From: Diaporthe sp. PMI_573
Lineage: Eukaryota; Ascomycota; Sordariomycetes; Diaporthales; Diaporthaceae
Assembly: GCA_021399435.1 (NCBI GenBank)
Contig: JAJTUP010000023.1
Span: 248,001 to 312,000 of the forward strand
DNA length: 64,000 bases
Reading direction: 5' to 3'
Below, piece after piece: positions 1 to 11,092 of the stretch. Within the stretch, counting starts at the first letter, position 1; the number at the start of each line of letters is the position of its first letter. Under the pieces are notes generated by a model. That model was not told the DNA's origin and searched no databases. It worked only from the letters and a program-made list of their open reading frames with translations. Both the position numbers and the translations under genes were made by a program.

Positions 1-599
1 CATGGCATGGAAGAAATTGTCGAATGGCTGTATCTGATCTGGGCTCTGCAATCATATCGGTACAGGCTGCAAATACCTTGCCAGGCTGTCAGTCGAGCTT
101 CCATTCCTTGCCAGGCACGGAGGTAGTTAGAATACCAAGATATGTGATTGACCACGCACCCTTCTCACCATTGCATTGCAGAGCCGGGTCAAGCCGTCAA
201 CCGTCCGCAGCCTTTCGCCGACACCGCCCTGCAGGTGTGATCCGGAGTTGCTTTTCAGAAGCAATTCCACGCCTAATAGCTGCTTCAGGCCAATTCCACG
301 TCCGATGGCGTCGCACAAGATCCACTGTCAGCTTGGGTCGGGCACACTCACATATTGCTTGAAACTTACCGAATTTCCTGTGATGCAGAGTTGCATTTTG
401 CAGGAGGCTGGGCTGCCACCCTCTACCCCAGACCCCCAACCTCGATCGCTTTCCTTCCATGTTTTCTCTGTCAACTGGCTTTGCATCAGTCAATGCATGT
501 TTCCCGTGCCTAGTGAATTCTCCAAAGTTACTTACCTTCCGACTTGTTCGTCTCTTGAATTTATTGCGACCCGAGCGACCACCTGGGGTCCTGAAATCA
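1..599. other. Left-edge region, no supported gene
   Basis: Only short open frames on both strands that contradict each other. I see no family resemblance. It probably holds the upstream region of the CorA-like gene that starts near 600. An in-frame ATG at 459 could extend that gene by 47 codons, but the added residues look like translated leader. Confidence 0.5.
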
Positions 600-2679
600 A
601 TGGATCAAGAAAAGTTCCGGAGCATACATGCCCCGGACGGTGACTCGGAGGCCGCTTCGGCTCTCGACCAAAGTATACGACAGGTGAACAGCATCAAAGA
701 CCGAAATCCCCTTCCGCAGCTTGAGACCACTTGCGATGTTTTATTGCGCGAGGCAGTCATTCTCAAATCTGAGTCTCTGGTCGCAGATATGGAAGAGCGA
801 TATATTCGAGAACCGGGACGACAAGCATTGATGGGCTCCTTTCGCGAGCTAAGCCCTGGAAACCTGAAAGCTGTGTTGAAGGGAGCGCATGCTTCTTCCC
901 TGAAAACACTTGAAAACACTTCAGGGTTCCCTGGTCCACCAATAGGAAGATTATTCTCGTGGTCTATGAGCCTGCCACAGCCACAGCTACAACACGACAC
1001 GTTGAACCAAGCGGCAGAGAGCGATGGCCCCGTGTCAGAGGAACCTCGTGACAAGCTTTTAGGACTCATCTGGTACGCATCGTCGAAGAGATCTTTGCAA
1101 CATATTAGCTGATTCAACACTCATCAGGTCTATTAACCCAGGACCGAGCATCGACAAGCGACTTCTTCATGATCTCAGGCTCCTGATGTTGTCATGTCCG
1201 GGTAATGATCATAAATTCTCAGACGAAGCCCTCGATCTAGCTTTTGAGTATGTAAAGTCTAGAGCAAGGAATTTATTTGGATGGTGTAACTCAGCCTGCA
1301 ACACCTTTTACGACGGGTATCCGACCCCAACGCGGCATGCCCGCGAAGTGGACAGGTACGGCACATTTTCCCTGCGATTCCATCTTAGGGCCTTCCAAGA
1401 TGTCAAGAGAAAAGATCAGACTAGTCTGTCCGTCCACATACCTCTGGGAAATCGTTACCTAGCCCATGATCTGGGCATCAGAGAAACCCGCAGGGCTTTC
1501 GCCCTCCTTTTGCCATTCACGTTACCGGCAGGTACAATGGTGTCGAATTTGACGGAAGATTTCTTTATCCTACGACTTGTCGAAGCCGACAGCGAACTCG
1601 AAGTCGACGTCAGGGAAAGAGACAACATGATTCAGCTGTGTAAGCCAGCAACTGGCATTGCGGTGTTCCAACGAATGCTGTGGTTGGAAATTGATGAGTG
1701 GGAGCGTGATTGGCGTAGCGCCCTTAATAATATTGAACGGAAGAGTGCTTTTGAGGTATTTCACGCTATCTTATAGTTCAAACCTGCGACCTGTACTGCT
1801 TGGTGCCTGCTCAGTTAATCATGGTGGAGTTGACCTGATCTCTATTGCAGATCTCCGACCTCCTCGATGCCACGAAGCGACAGAAGCTGATGTATGATGA
1901 CCACAACATGACCCGGTCGGAACTTTACTTCACCATGGATCAACTTCTTCGAGTTTTTGGGGATTGGACGAGCGATTTGGTCACCGACCTCCGTACCCTC
2001 CAGCAACATATCCTCGACAACTTTGTGAAGAACTACCGCACCGATATCACGATTTCAGGGCTGGAGCCAGGGGCACAGTCACGCCAAACACTTGAGCCCA
2101 ACTGGGAAAATCTGCTTCGTCATGCTGAGCGCTCCCAGACCGATGTTCACACACTTGTTACCCAGAAGCAAGACGAGATCCGAAGCTTACGGGACGGTGT
2201 GCGTCTAAACCCTCTAAATTGCATGGCCACTGTATTAATCACGGCTTCTATCTTAGTGGTACAATACCATACAAGTCCGCGAATCGACCAAAAGCACCAG
2301 AATGAATCAGATTATGGTGATTTTCACCGTCGCTACAATCTTGTATCTGCCACCAACCTTTGGCGGTAAGTGGTCATTCCGAGAGATCTGATGCACATCA
2401 TGATATATCTTTGGAAAAGCTGCTGAGGTCTAGTAGACGTTCATGGCGTTGGACTTGTTCCAAACCCCAGACATGCACCTTTTCTGGGTGGTATTCAGTG
2501 GCACAACTGTTGTCACGTACATCGCAGCTGTATTTGGGTTTTTATGGGTGTACTGGGAGGCTGTTATGGGTTGGCTGATGCCAAAGCGTAAGAAACGCTG
2601 GTTGAAAAACGACCATATGGTTCGCATCCATGCGCCCAATCATGAACGCACTGCAAGCCAATACGGTTTAGAGTATTAG
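600..2679 (+). CDS. CorA-like Mg2+ transporter-type membrane protein (last junction breaks frame)
   Basis: Five exons are proposed: 600-1072, 1128-1755, 1851-2198, 2257-2365 and 2437-2679, giving about 599 residues. The N-terminal two thirds is soluble. A helical stretch (TRSELYFTMDQLLRVFGDW) and a segment RDGWYNTIQVRESTKSTR precede two membrane helices, MNQIMVIFTVATILYLPPTF and a second one around LFWVVFSGTTVVTYIAAVFG. This layout is that of the large fungal CorA-like family. The CorA loop motif GMN is degenerate, with FMALDLF at the equivalent position, so metal transport is doubtful. The first three junctions keep frame. The fourth (donor GTAAGT at 2366, acceptor TAG at 2434-2436) is off by one base, and I found no other acceptor that restores frame. 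The gene is either mutated here, spliced unusually, or carries a sequence error. Confidence 0.62.
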
Positions 2680-3909
2680 CTTAGACCTCGGATTCAAGCA
2701 AGTCTCCCCGAGAGACAAGGGGGAATGGCCAGCAGGAGTACTCCCGGGAGGCTGTGGCAACCGACAAAGACAGGGGAGCAAGTGGAAAAATCCATAACCT
2801 GATGACAGCAGGCGGGAAGAAGAAAACAAGTCGGCAATGTGCCTCTTATCAAGCCGTCCTACGTAGAGCTCTAAGCTGGTGCTCCGGGTCCTGGAGGGCA
2901 TCGCCACGCAGCCTCTCCTCATTCTCCGCTGCAAAAGCCAATAACTGATAAAACAAAATGGGTCGTATTTGTACCAGGATGGCGAGCACAACTGGGCTGC
3001 GTCAATGGTCAGGCACGGCAGGCGACTAATAATCAAGGACGGTCAGAGCCGGTCGCCTGTCACTTCCGTACGGAGCCTATTGTAAACTTTCTGAACTGAA
3101 GCATCCGTCGGTGACTGGCGTGCAATTTTTCACAGATCTGAGTATGTGCCGCTGGCCCCAGTTCTTTGTCTTCGTGTAAGCCTGCCCCTATGCCTGGTGA
3201 TGGCGGCATTGAATTTTGTACATTGTGCGTCAAATATACCGGATAGTGGTCGTCTCACGGTACCAGTTGGTGACAGGCCATTCGCAAAGAACTTTACCAG
3301 ACTCCACATGTCCGAAGAATCACATAAATTGCCATCCGCCTCGCTCGTGGGGTAATAGGAGTCCATTAGAGACTAGAAAGTATATAAGAGGTATTCCAAC
3401 TTTATACATCACAACCACACTCCTCCCAGTATCAACTATTAAAAAAACATCAATGTCTATGAGTATTTCCACCCACGCTCACCATTGAACCGCTTCAGGC
3501 CGACGAGGAGGTGCCTCAAGCTTCCTAGGTAATTTCAGTCCCGTTGAAACGCCAACGCGAATCGTACCTATAAACCTGCCAGCCGGCCGTCGTGGATACC
3601 ACAAGCTGTTCGAGGTCGTCGAAAGCCGTCAGGAGGGAAGGGACAGTTGAACAGACTCGCGCTCTGTCAGCCAATATTACCGACACCATCCCACCAAAAC
3701 ATAATGAAGAACGCCAGCCCTGGAGAATTGTTTCGCGCCCAAATGGAATCCCTGCACTGTGAACGCCGGGTCTGATGCAGTCAAGCACACTCGTTATCAG
3801 TCACTTCAATGATTGTAATTTCCCTTTTCGCAATGCTCGTGTCACGCGTCTCTCGTGCTCGGGGAACACCGGAGCACTCAAATCACACCGGTCAAGGAAT
3901 GATTGGCCC
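2680..3909. other. Convergent intergenic region
   Basis: Lies between the 3' ends of the CorA-like gene (+) and the TM9SF gene (-). Short conflicting open frames only. It should contain both 3' untranslated regions. Confidence 0.6.
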
Positions 3910-6202
3910 TCAATCGGCCTTGATAGCGCTACATCGAAGTCAGCACACACACAGCTCAAAAGCCCAACGGCCGTAAGAACAAACTCACCCATATATCCTC
4001 CTCACGAAGGCGTAGGCGCTCAGGAAGCCGACCGTGCCCGTCAGGAGCCCGTACACCATACAAGCCATGAAGCTGTACGTGAAGAACAGCATCGAGCTCA
4101 CGAAGCCCGTGATGTGCAGCTTGACAAAGTAGTACCAGATGCAGTACGCAAACACCCATATGGAGCTCGCCCCGCCGACGAGGAACGACTGCCACCACCA
4201 GTTGTGGTTCTCGCTGCACAGCTGGACGTAGACGGTGGTGACGGTGGTCTCGGCGACCGTCACGATGAGTATGAGCGACACGACCGAGAGGAACCCGAAC
4301 ACGTAGTAATAGCCAGACTTGTCTTGCCAGACGGACTGAAAGACGAAGAGCAGCTCGATGAAGATGACGGCGAAGGGGATGAGGCCCGCGAGCAACACGG
4401 ACCGCGTGCGCTTGATGTACCATGCCTGCCGAGGTATCTGTCGCGCGATCATGCTCGTCTTCGTGGGGTGTTCCCACGCCCCGCCTCGGTTGTAGCCGTA
4501 TCGGGAGCCGACGTAGACGAGGGGAAGCTGGATGAAGAGCCACAGGAGCAGCAGGGCGATTAGGGTCCCGAATGGGATCGCGGTGCTCGAGGCCTGGGCC
4601 CAGACGAAAAGGTTCAGGATGAAGATGAGACCGAAAGCCAGGCCGGGGAAGAGCAGGGCCGTTACCATCGCATTGCGCAGGAAGTCCTGTCCATCAAAGG
4701 TCTTGTATACCCGAGCCGAGTAATAGCCGGAGAACAGACCAGCAAAGACGAACAGGCCGATGCCGAAGCTGATGAATCCGCCGCGAAGACTGGGGTTCAG
4801 AATGCCCAGCGCACTCAGCAGCACGAGCCCGACAGCCATGAAAAGAAGCTGCACTCCAGACCCGACCAAAGGGGCCAGGATCCAGCCGTACTCCGGCGTT
4901 CGGAAGACGTCAGCGTGCAGCAACTTCCAGCCCGTGACATCCTCTAGGGACTCGTCCTCAGAAGACACATCCGCGTCGTTGTCGTCGCCGCCTTGATCGA
5001 GCAGGCCGAGTGCCCTCTTCTCAGACAGCCTCGGCGACCGCTGCCCAGCGCTTCGTTTGACCTTAAGCTTGCCCTCCTCAGCGCGGGCGTCCTTGTAGCC
5101 CTTGATCTCGGTCCTGATCGTCTTGGCCATAATAATCAGCACGATGCCTGTAAGGAGGCCGCAGATGATGAACGAGTTGACGATGGCCAGCCAGTGGATC
5201 CGAGAGCCCTCCTCCTGGTTGACAAAGTACAGATCCCATCGCTTGTTCCACTCGACCGAGTTATCCTCACGGAAATAGACCGAGTACGTGTAGGGGATGG
5301 TCATCCTCGCATCATCATCGAGGTCCTCGTCGATCTCGGGTTGGTATGACGAGTGGGAATATAGCTGGCTGGCAGCATCGTAGACTGTTTTGTTAGGGGC
5401 CATGTACAGCTCTAAGCTCTGCTCAATGTTCTGCAAATCCGTGGGGCACCCGTCCTTGTTCCTCCGGTTGGCAGACCCAATGCTCTTGGGGTAGACCTCG
5501 AAGCCGACAATGACCTTCTCTCCCTTCTCACCAGCCTTGCCCGGCGCGCTGCGATAACGCACAACAATGGTGTGGTGGTTGTTCAAGAAATAGCGTGGCC
5601 TGCCAGAAGACGTGTCTGTGAACCCCAGCTTGAACCCAGCAGCGTAGTATTTGCGGGTCTTGTCGACCGTCACGAAGCTCGTCGCCCCGGGAAGGTTATC
5701 CACAATCCACTCGACAACGTATCCGTCCCGGACGAGCTCCCGCGCCCACTTGACGTCCCGCCTGGTGACCTCCCTGTTGCCCAGCATGTTGCACTCCTTG
5801 TCCTTCATCATTGACAGCTCGAGATCGGAAATGACGATGCGGTCGCCGCGCAGGACCTCGCCCAGGTTGAGGGAAATGCTCTGGCCGCTGAGCAGCCCCG
5901 CGCCGGGGCGGTGGTGGCCGGTTGGCGGGCAGACGAAGGGGAGGTCGTAGTAGGCATATTGCAGTTGTGTGTTGTCTGAGTATGCTTTGTTGACCATTAA
6001 AGGGATGTTCTCATTTTGGCTGTATGACTTTATGGACCAGCCTGGTGAGCAGCTACATGTCAGCACAAAGGGACCAAGACGAGGCAGGCACTGCTCTTTT
6101 GGGACGAGGCAACCCACCGGGAATGTAGAAGGCTTCGATCTGACACCACAGAAGAGCCAAGAGGAGCGCTCTCAGCAGCCCTGGTGTCGCTATCGCTGGC
6201 AT
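3910..6202 (-). CDS. Transmembrane 9 superfamily (EMP70) protein
   Basis: Three exons on the minus strand, 6202-6118, 6041-3989 and 3928-3910, give 718 residues (2,157 nt, in frame). Exon 1 encodes a signal peptide (MPAIATPGLLRALLLALLWC) and joins as FYIPG-W-SIKSYS. A roughly 300-residue luminal domain with the family signature GFEVYPKSI is followed by nine hydrophobic segments, including VGSGVQLLFMAVGLVLLSAL and the GAWEHPTKTSMIARQIPRQ loop typical of the family. The last exon is only 19 nt. It supplies A-I-K-A-D after RRIYG and thus the KxD/E COPI-binding Golgi-retention tail. Family members sit in Golgi/endosome membranes and affect membrane-protein sorting, adhesion and copper handling. 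The start is the ATG at 6202 because it opens the signal peptide. Confidence 0.93.
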
Positions 6203-9200
6203 GGTAGCTGTGGGCCGTCCCAGAGATGTCGGCCGGGTTCGATGCTATGCTCTCGCAGACCCCGGGACAACAAGAAGAGGTTCAGGTGGGGTGGTGAGCA
6301 GAAGGCAAGTGGCGTGTCTCAGAGCGGGAGCGAGAGCAGGTAGAGCGTCTAAAGGCGCGTTCAACACGGCAAATCGCGAGCAAACGCACGGCCAGATAGG
6401 CGTTGAGGTGACGGATTCGGTAGGGGGTTACTCCGAAAAGCGCATTGGCTCGACGGTAGGGGATTATATGGCAGGCGAGGTCGGCAATATGCCGTAGGAC
6501 CGATAAGAGTGGTGGAGGAGGTGTAGGCGGCGGTGGTGGTGGTGGTAACCCGGAAATGGACGGATCGACAGACGGTCAGGAAGGCGTGTCCGGGAGCTGC
6601 GTGGTGTCTCTGCTGCGACCGGCGGGATGACCTCAACCCTCAGCAGGCAGACGCGGGCACACGGGCACGCGGGCAGGAAGCAGCGGTGGTCTGAACGAGT
6701 GTAATTGGACCAGAGGTCCGAAGAGTCTGATGGTGCCGCTGATTGCTGATGCTGATGTGCGGGCGGAATGGCAGTGCTGGCGCTGAGTCCGAAAGTCTGT
6801 CAGTGAAGAAGACTTTAAAATCTGACCGAAACAGTCGGGTGCGTGTCGTCGGCTGGGATCCGAACAGGGGACTTCCGAGCACAAGTCGTGGACTGTTTGC
6901 TGTTGGTGCTGCTGCTGCTGACTACGGCTGGGCAATTGGTTCTGGTTTGGCTGAGTGGCAGGATCGAGAGGGTTGGTGGAGGAAGGAGGAGAGAAGATCA
7001 GGCAGTCAGGCAAATCAAGCAAACAGACAGACAGGCAGGCAGGCAAGCAGTAAGAGTAGGCCGGTCAGGACAGCCGATCAGTCTGTCAATCAATCGTCCA
7101 TCAATCAGTCAGTTCATCGGTCAATCAATTCCGCTGGGCCAGACCCCCTTTGACCGCGGTATTTCTTGTAAGCGAGGACGGGTTGAAGAGGGGGCAGGGG
7201 GGTAGGGAAGGGGAGGAGGACCACCTCCCCCAGCCAGTTCTACAGTAGCACTCAACTGCTTATTAGCCTGTGATCCCGGCCCATGAGCCCCCGATTGGCG
7301 GGATATGGGTCGTATAAGTCGATAAGAGCGGGTCGCCCTCTGCAACCTGGGCTGCATCTCTCTGCAACCTGCAGTGCATGGTCGCATTGTGGGGACCCTC
7401 GCAGCGGCCTCAACCTTAATAACACAAGTAATAATGTCTACCGTCTTGTCTACACAGTAGTTGGGGCGAGCAGTTCTCGTCCTCGTCCCAACAACACCTT
7501 CAATGCCGTCCCACGATGCAGCACGACAACAGAGCTTGGGACGACAAGGAGAGGGTCTCAGATCGATCCCGAATATATATGCGATATATGAATTGTGACG
7601 GCCCGCAAGACGAGTGACTCCGACTCCATCGGCAGCCTGCAGCACCACTCACAGTGACATTGGGGCCAGACCCGCCCCTCCCCCACGCTCATTTCTCATC
7701 TCACACTCACTGCCGCGGGACCCCCTTTTTCCTTTCCTTTCCTTTCCTTTTGTCATCTCCTCCCCGCGCTTCTGTTTATAGTGCAGTGCTGCGGTCTGGC
7801 TTGTGTGGCGGATGAGCAAATGACTAGACATCCTGAGACCTGTCGCAGCTCCTGGAAACAGCTGCTGTCGTTCGTCGCCTCTTTCGTCAGCAGCAGCAGC
7901 AGAAAGCATCATTTGGCAGCGCCGGCTCTTGGCGCGCCACGAGTAAGTGGTCAGGGTAGCGTGTGGCTCGGACACCTGCGATTGCGTGTCCTCTTGTCTG
8001 GCCTCGAGGGCCTCTCATAGGCCCGCTTGGTTCCAGATACCACATACACACTCCAGACTAGCTAGGCCACGCAGTGCACACGGACGCAGCATCTGCGGCC
8101 CGAGAATTGGTCTCGATACTAGCACGCGCAGTGGGCTGCTCAAGTATGATCGAGGAATTCTCCTCTTTCCCAACAATTCTCGCAACGGTGACAGTCCATG
8201 AGTCTACGAGATGATGTCACACTGCAGAAAATACAGCACTTGAGTAGGCGATCGTTTCGACCTCGCGTCCTCATACTCGAGATTTCCACAGCCCGGCCAT
8301 CTACCGTGCCGGGTGTGCCATGTAGATCTGTTGCCATTGTGAAGTGAAGGTGACGTATGTTCGTCCAGCCCTACTGGGAAATCCTTTCTCGACATAGTCT
8401 GGTGTCTTTGACCCTCACTGGAGCCCACTGGCTGACGCGGTAATACTCGACAGCAAACCAGGAACTTGCCACTAGTTCAACAAGACGTGGAAGATCACCG
8501 ATCAACCCAAGGGTGCACAGTTACTTAAGCCAGTCAATTAACCCACAGCATCCGCGAGCCAAGACCGGATATCAGTGGGGAGATCTCGCGGGCTAACCCT
8601 GCATGTTTCTGTGCCCTCAAGCCGCCGTACGCATCTCACTCAAAGGTCTCCTTCGCCCCAATTGATTCGTACAACTGGTTCGAATTTGTAACACAAGGGC
8701 TTGGATCTCTAACCCTATATAAAGACCCTATGACTTCAGCCCAGACGCGCGTTGTGTCCCATAAATACCAGGCGTTGTTGCTACAAGATATACGGATCCA
8801 ACCGCAGGCTGTGACGCCGAACGTCAGCAGGGCACCCGCACAAATCGCATGCACCAACACCGATCTCCAAGGTGATCAACGAGGTGCACAGAGGTACCCA
8901 CTTATGCAGTGCAAAGTCCTGTCTGACAGCATACGCGCCTGGTTTCAGAGAAGTTCCCGCACTGGTCACAACGCATGCTCTGGTCGGTCTGTCCCCGCAG
9001 TTGGTGCTGGTCAATATCGACAGTGCTGAAGTGTCATGTAGCAGGTGCTACGTGGATGTACTAATGGTGTTACGACCGCGATAGCGTCAATGCTGCAAAA
9101 TGTTCTGAGAATTAGAGTAATATGTATTTTCCTTGCCTAATCAACAGTACAATCTGCATCCAAACAGACCGGACAAGATTCTGCGCCGGGTCGTCGCTGC

Positions 9201-9484
9201 ATCGAGAGGAATAATCATCGCACTTGCAGCGCGCAGTAATGAACAGACACGAAACGCCAATGCTTCTTTCTGTCGGGCAGCCACCGGGTTGAATCCGTGG
9301 GGCCAACACACCCGAGCACAAGGGTATCAAAAAGTGTGAAAAAACAAGAATCCCAAAAAAGAACCTGAAGGATGAAAGCAATCTGGCCCGATCCAAATCC
9401 CCCAAACCCGTTGAAGAGACAAGAAAGGGACACCATAAAGGACAAATTAATGATGGAACAAGATCACGCCCACTCCAGGGCCCA
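6203..9484. other. Long intergenic region upstream of TM9SF
   Basis: Upstream of the TM9SF gene and downstream of the arrestin gene, both on the minus strand. No convincing coding region. It is rich in simple repeats: a GGT/GGC run near 6528-6547, ACAG/GCAG-type repeats at 7021-7050, a TCAA-rich tract at 7081-7130, a CCTTT tract near 7731-7750 and a CAG run near 7889-7903. Pyrimidine-rich and CAG tracts of this kind are common in fungal promoters and leaders. Confidence 0.5.
7731..7750. repeat. CCTTT pentanucleotide tract
   Basis: Four tandem copies of CCTTT, preceded by a short C/T run. A simple microsatellite in the intergenic region. Confidence 0.9.
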
Positions 9485-11092
9485 TCACCTAACCCCATAC
9501 CCAGGCAGCACGCTCGTCTCCGTGAACGCGACCTCGGGCACGCTCAGCACCCGCGGCCGGAAGAACTCGTCCACGGCCGCCTCCTCCACCGCGTCCTCGA
9601 AGCTGGGCAGCGCCTCCCCCCGTGCCCCGCCCTGCCCGCCGCCCATGGGGCCTGACGCCATCTCGGGCTCCACCCCGATCTGGAGCGGCAGGTCCAGCGA
9701 GAAGGTCGTGTTGCCGCTGGCCGCCGCCGCCACCTGCAACGACACGTGCAGCGTGTAGACGCGCGAGGTGATGCACGAGTGGAAGGTCGGCACGAAGAAC
9801 TTCTTGGAGGTTGGGAGGCGCGTTATGGGAAGCTGGGTCGTGGATGTGTGGTAGATGGGCGGGGTGATGCGTGGTGGGGATTGGCTCTGCTGCTGCTGCT
9901 TCGAGGGCCGCACGAGGTTCGCGATGGTGGTTGACGTGCGGCGCCGGCGCTGCTGGCTGCGTTGTCGCCGTTTCTCGTCCTCCTCGGCGTCCTCCCCCTC
10001 CGACGCCGTGTTCTCGGGCGCCGTGTCGGTGAAGTAGCCCGAGTCGCGGCGGGCCTGTTGCGCGGTCCATGTCTGTGTTTCCGGGCTTGGCGCAATCGTG
10101 GGGAGGTTGACGGACGTGGAGTAGACGCCGCGGCGGTCCGAGATGCCGGGCCTGGTGAAGTCGCCCATGTTGGGCGGGGAGCTGATGTGCCCGGCCGAGA
10201 AGTAGGTGTGGGCTGTGATCTTGGACGAGATCGCCGTGACCTTGGGCGGCGCGGTGCCTGCGGACACGGGCTCGAACTTCAGGTCGATCTGGGCGGTCGT
10301 GCCGGTCGAGAGTTGTCCGTCCGGTCGGAGCATTATGGCCCTGGGCTGTTCAGCCGAGACGGTGAGCTTGCCGAGCTTGGTCGAGAGCAGGTTCTTGCGG
10401 ATGCCCTTGGTCTTGCTCATGCAGTACAGCCGGTCGTTCTTGGTGATGCTCAGCGGGGCGTCTTCTAGGAAGGTGGGGAGGACCTGGATCGACTTGACGG
10501 ATTCCATGATCTTGATGGGCCGTACATGCAGCTCTGGCTGTTTCCAGACCCGGGCCCTGATGGTGTACTCGATGTCGGCCATCAGGGGCGAGAGGTCGTC
10601 CTTTTCCCAGTTCCCCCGCGCCCACGAGCCCATCGAGGGCGGGAGGCACAGGTGCTGGCCCTTGACGTGGTCAGACTCGACCTTGTGCGTGCAGGCGCCG
10701 ATGGTGAGGAAGTTGGGCAGCACGAAATTGAAGGGGACGGTCAGGGTCCTCGAGCTCTCAAGCACTCGCGGCACAGGGTATACCGATTCTGAGATCGGCA
10801 TGATCAATTTCAGGAAGGTGTGTGTGGACTCATGGGGTGCACTGTAGCCATCTGTCTTGGTCCTCGAGGATCCGAGCAGGATGATCTCGATGGTATCGAA
10901 CCGCACGTCCCTCTGGGTGTTGATGGTGACATCTCCGGAGACGACAGAAGACGAAGTATATGTCTTGGTCTTGAAGTGGTTCTTGAGGTGAACCTGGATG
11001 TCGGACCTGGGGAAGCCGATCTTCCTGGCGTGGGCCGACAGGGAGGAGCTGGCCTCGCTAGGGCTGGTCGACATACTCGTTCTTGCAGGCAT
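9485..11092 (-). CDS. Alpha-arrestin (arrestin-related trafficking adaptor type)
   Basis: Single-exon gene of 535 residues. The N-terminal arrestin fold is recognisable from IQVHLKNHFKTKTYTSSSVV, SGDVTINT and FDTIEIILLGSSRT, followed by TVPFNFVLPNFLTIG and the DIEYTIRARV strand. A second beta-rich part contains GTTAQIDLKFEPVSA and KVTAISSKITAHTYFS. After about residue 340 comes an acidic, then arginine-rich, low-complexity insert (EGEDAEEDEKRRQRSQQRRR) and a PPxY motif in ITPPIYHTS. PY motifs in fungal arrestins recruit the Nedd4-type ubiquitin ligase Rsp5 for endocytosis of transporters. The ATG at 11092 is followed by a serine-rich leader and then the fold. The cargo cannot be told from sequence. 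Confidence 0.88.
   Translation of the reverse strand: MPARTSMSTSPSEASSSLSAHARKIGFPRSDIQVHLKNHFKTKTYTSSSVVSGDVTINTQRDVRFDTIEIILLGSSRTKTDGYSAPHESTHTFLKLIMPISESVYPVPRVLESSRTLTVPFNFVLPNFLTIGACTHKVESDHVKGQHLCLPPSMGSWARGNWEKDDLSPLMADIEYTIRARVWKQPELHVRPIKIMESVKSIQVLPTFLEDAPLSITKNDRLYCMSKTKGIRKNLLSTKLGKLTVSAEQPRAIMLRPDGQLSTGTTAQIDLKFEPVSAGTAPPKVTAISSKITAHTYFSAGHISSPPNMGDFTRPGISDRRGVYSTSVNLPTIAPSPETQTWTAQQARRDSGYFTDTAPENTASEGEDAEEDEKRRQRSQQRRRRTSTTIANLVRPSKQQQQSQSPPRITPPIYHTSTTQLPITRLPTSKKFFVPTFHSCITSRVYTLHVSLQVAAAASGNTTFSLDLPLQIGVEPEMASGPMGGGQGGARGEALPSFEDAVEEAAVDEFFRPRVLSVPEVAFTETSVLPGYGVR

Noticed and set aside
6600..7150. Overlapping Ser/Gln-rich frames upstream of TM9SF as a gene
   Set aside because: They arise from CAG/CAGG and TCAA simple repeats and conflict on both strands.
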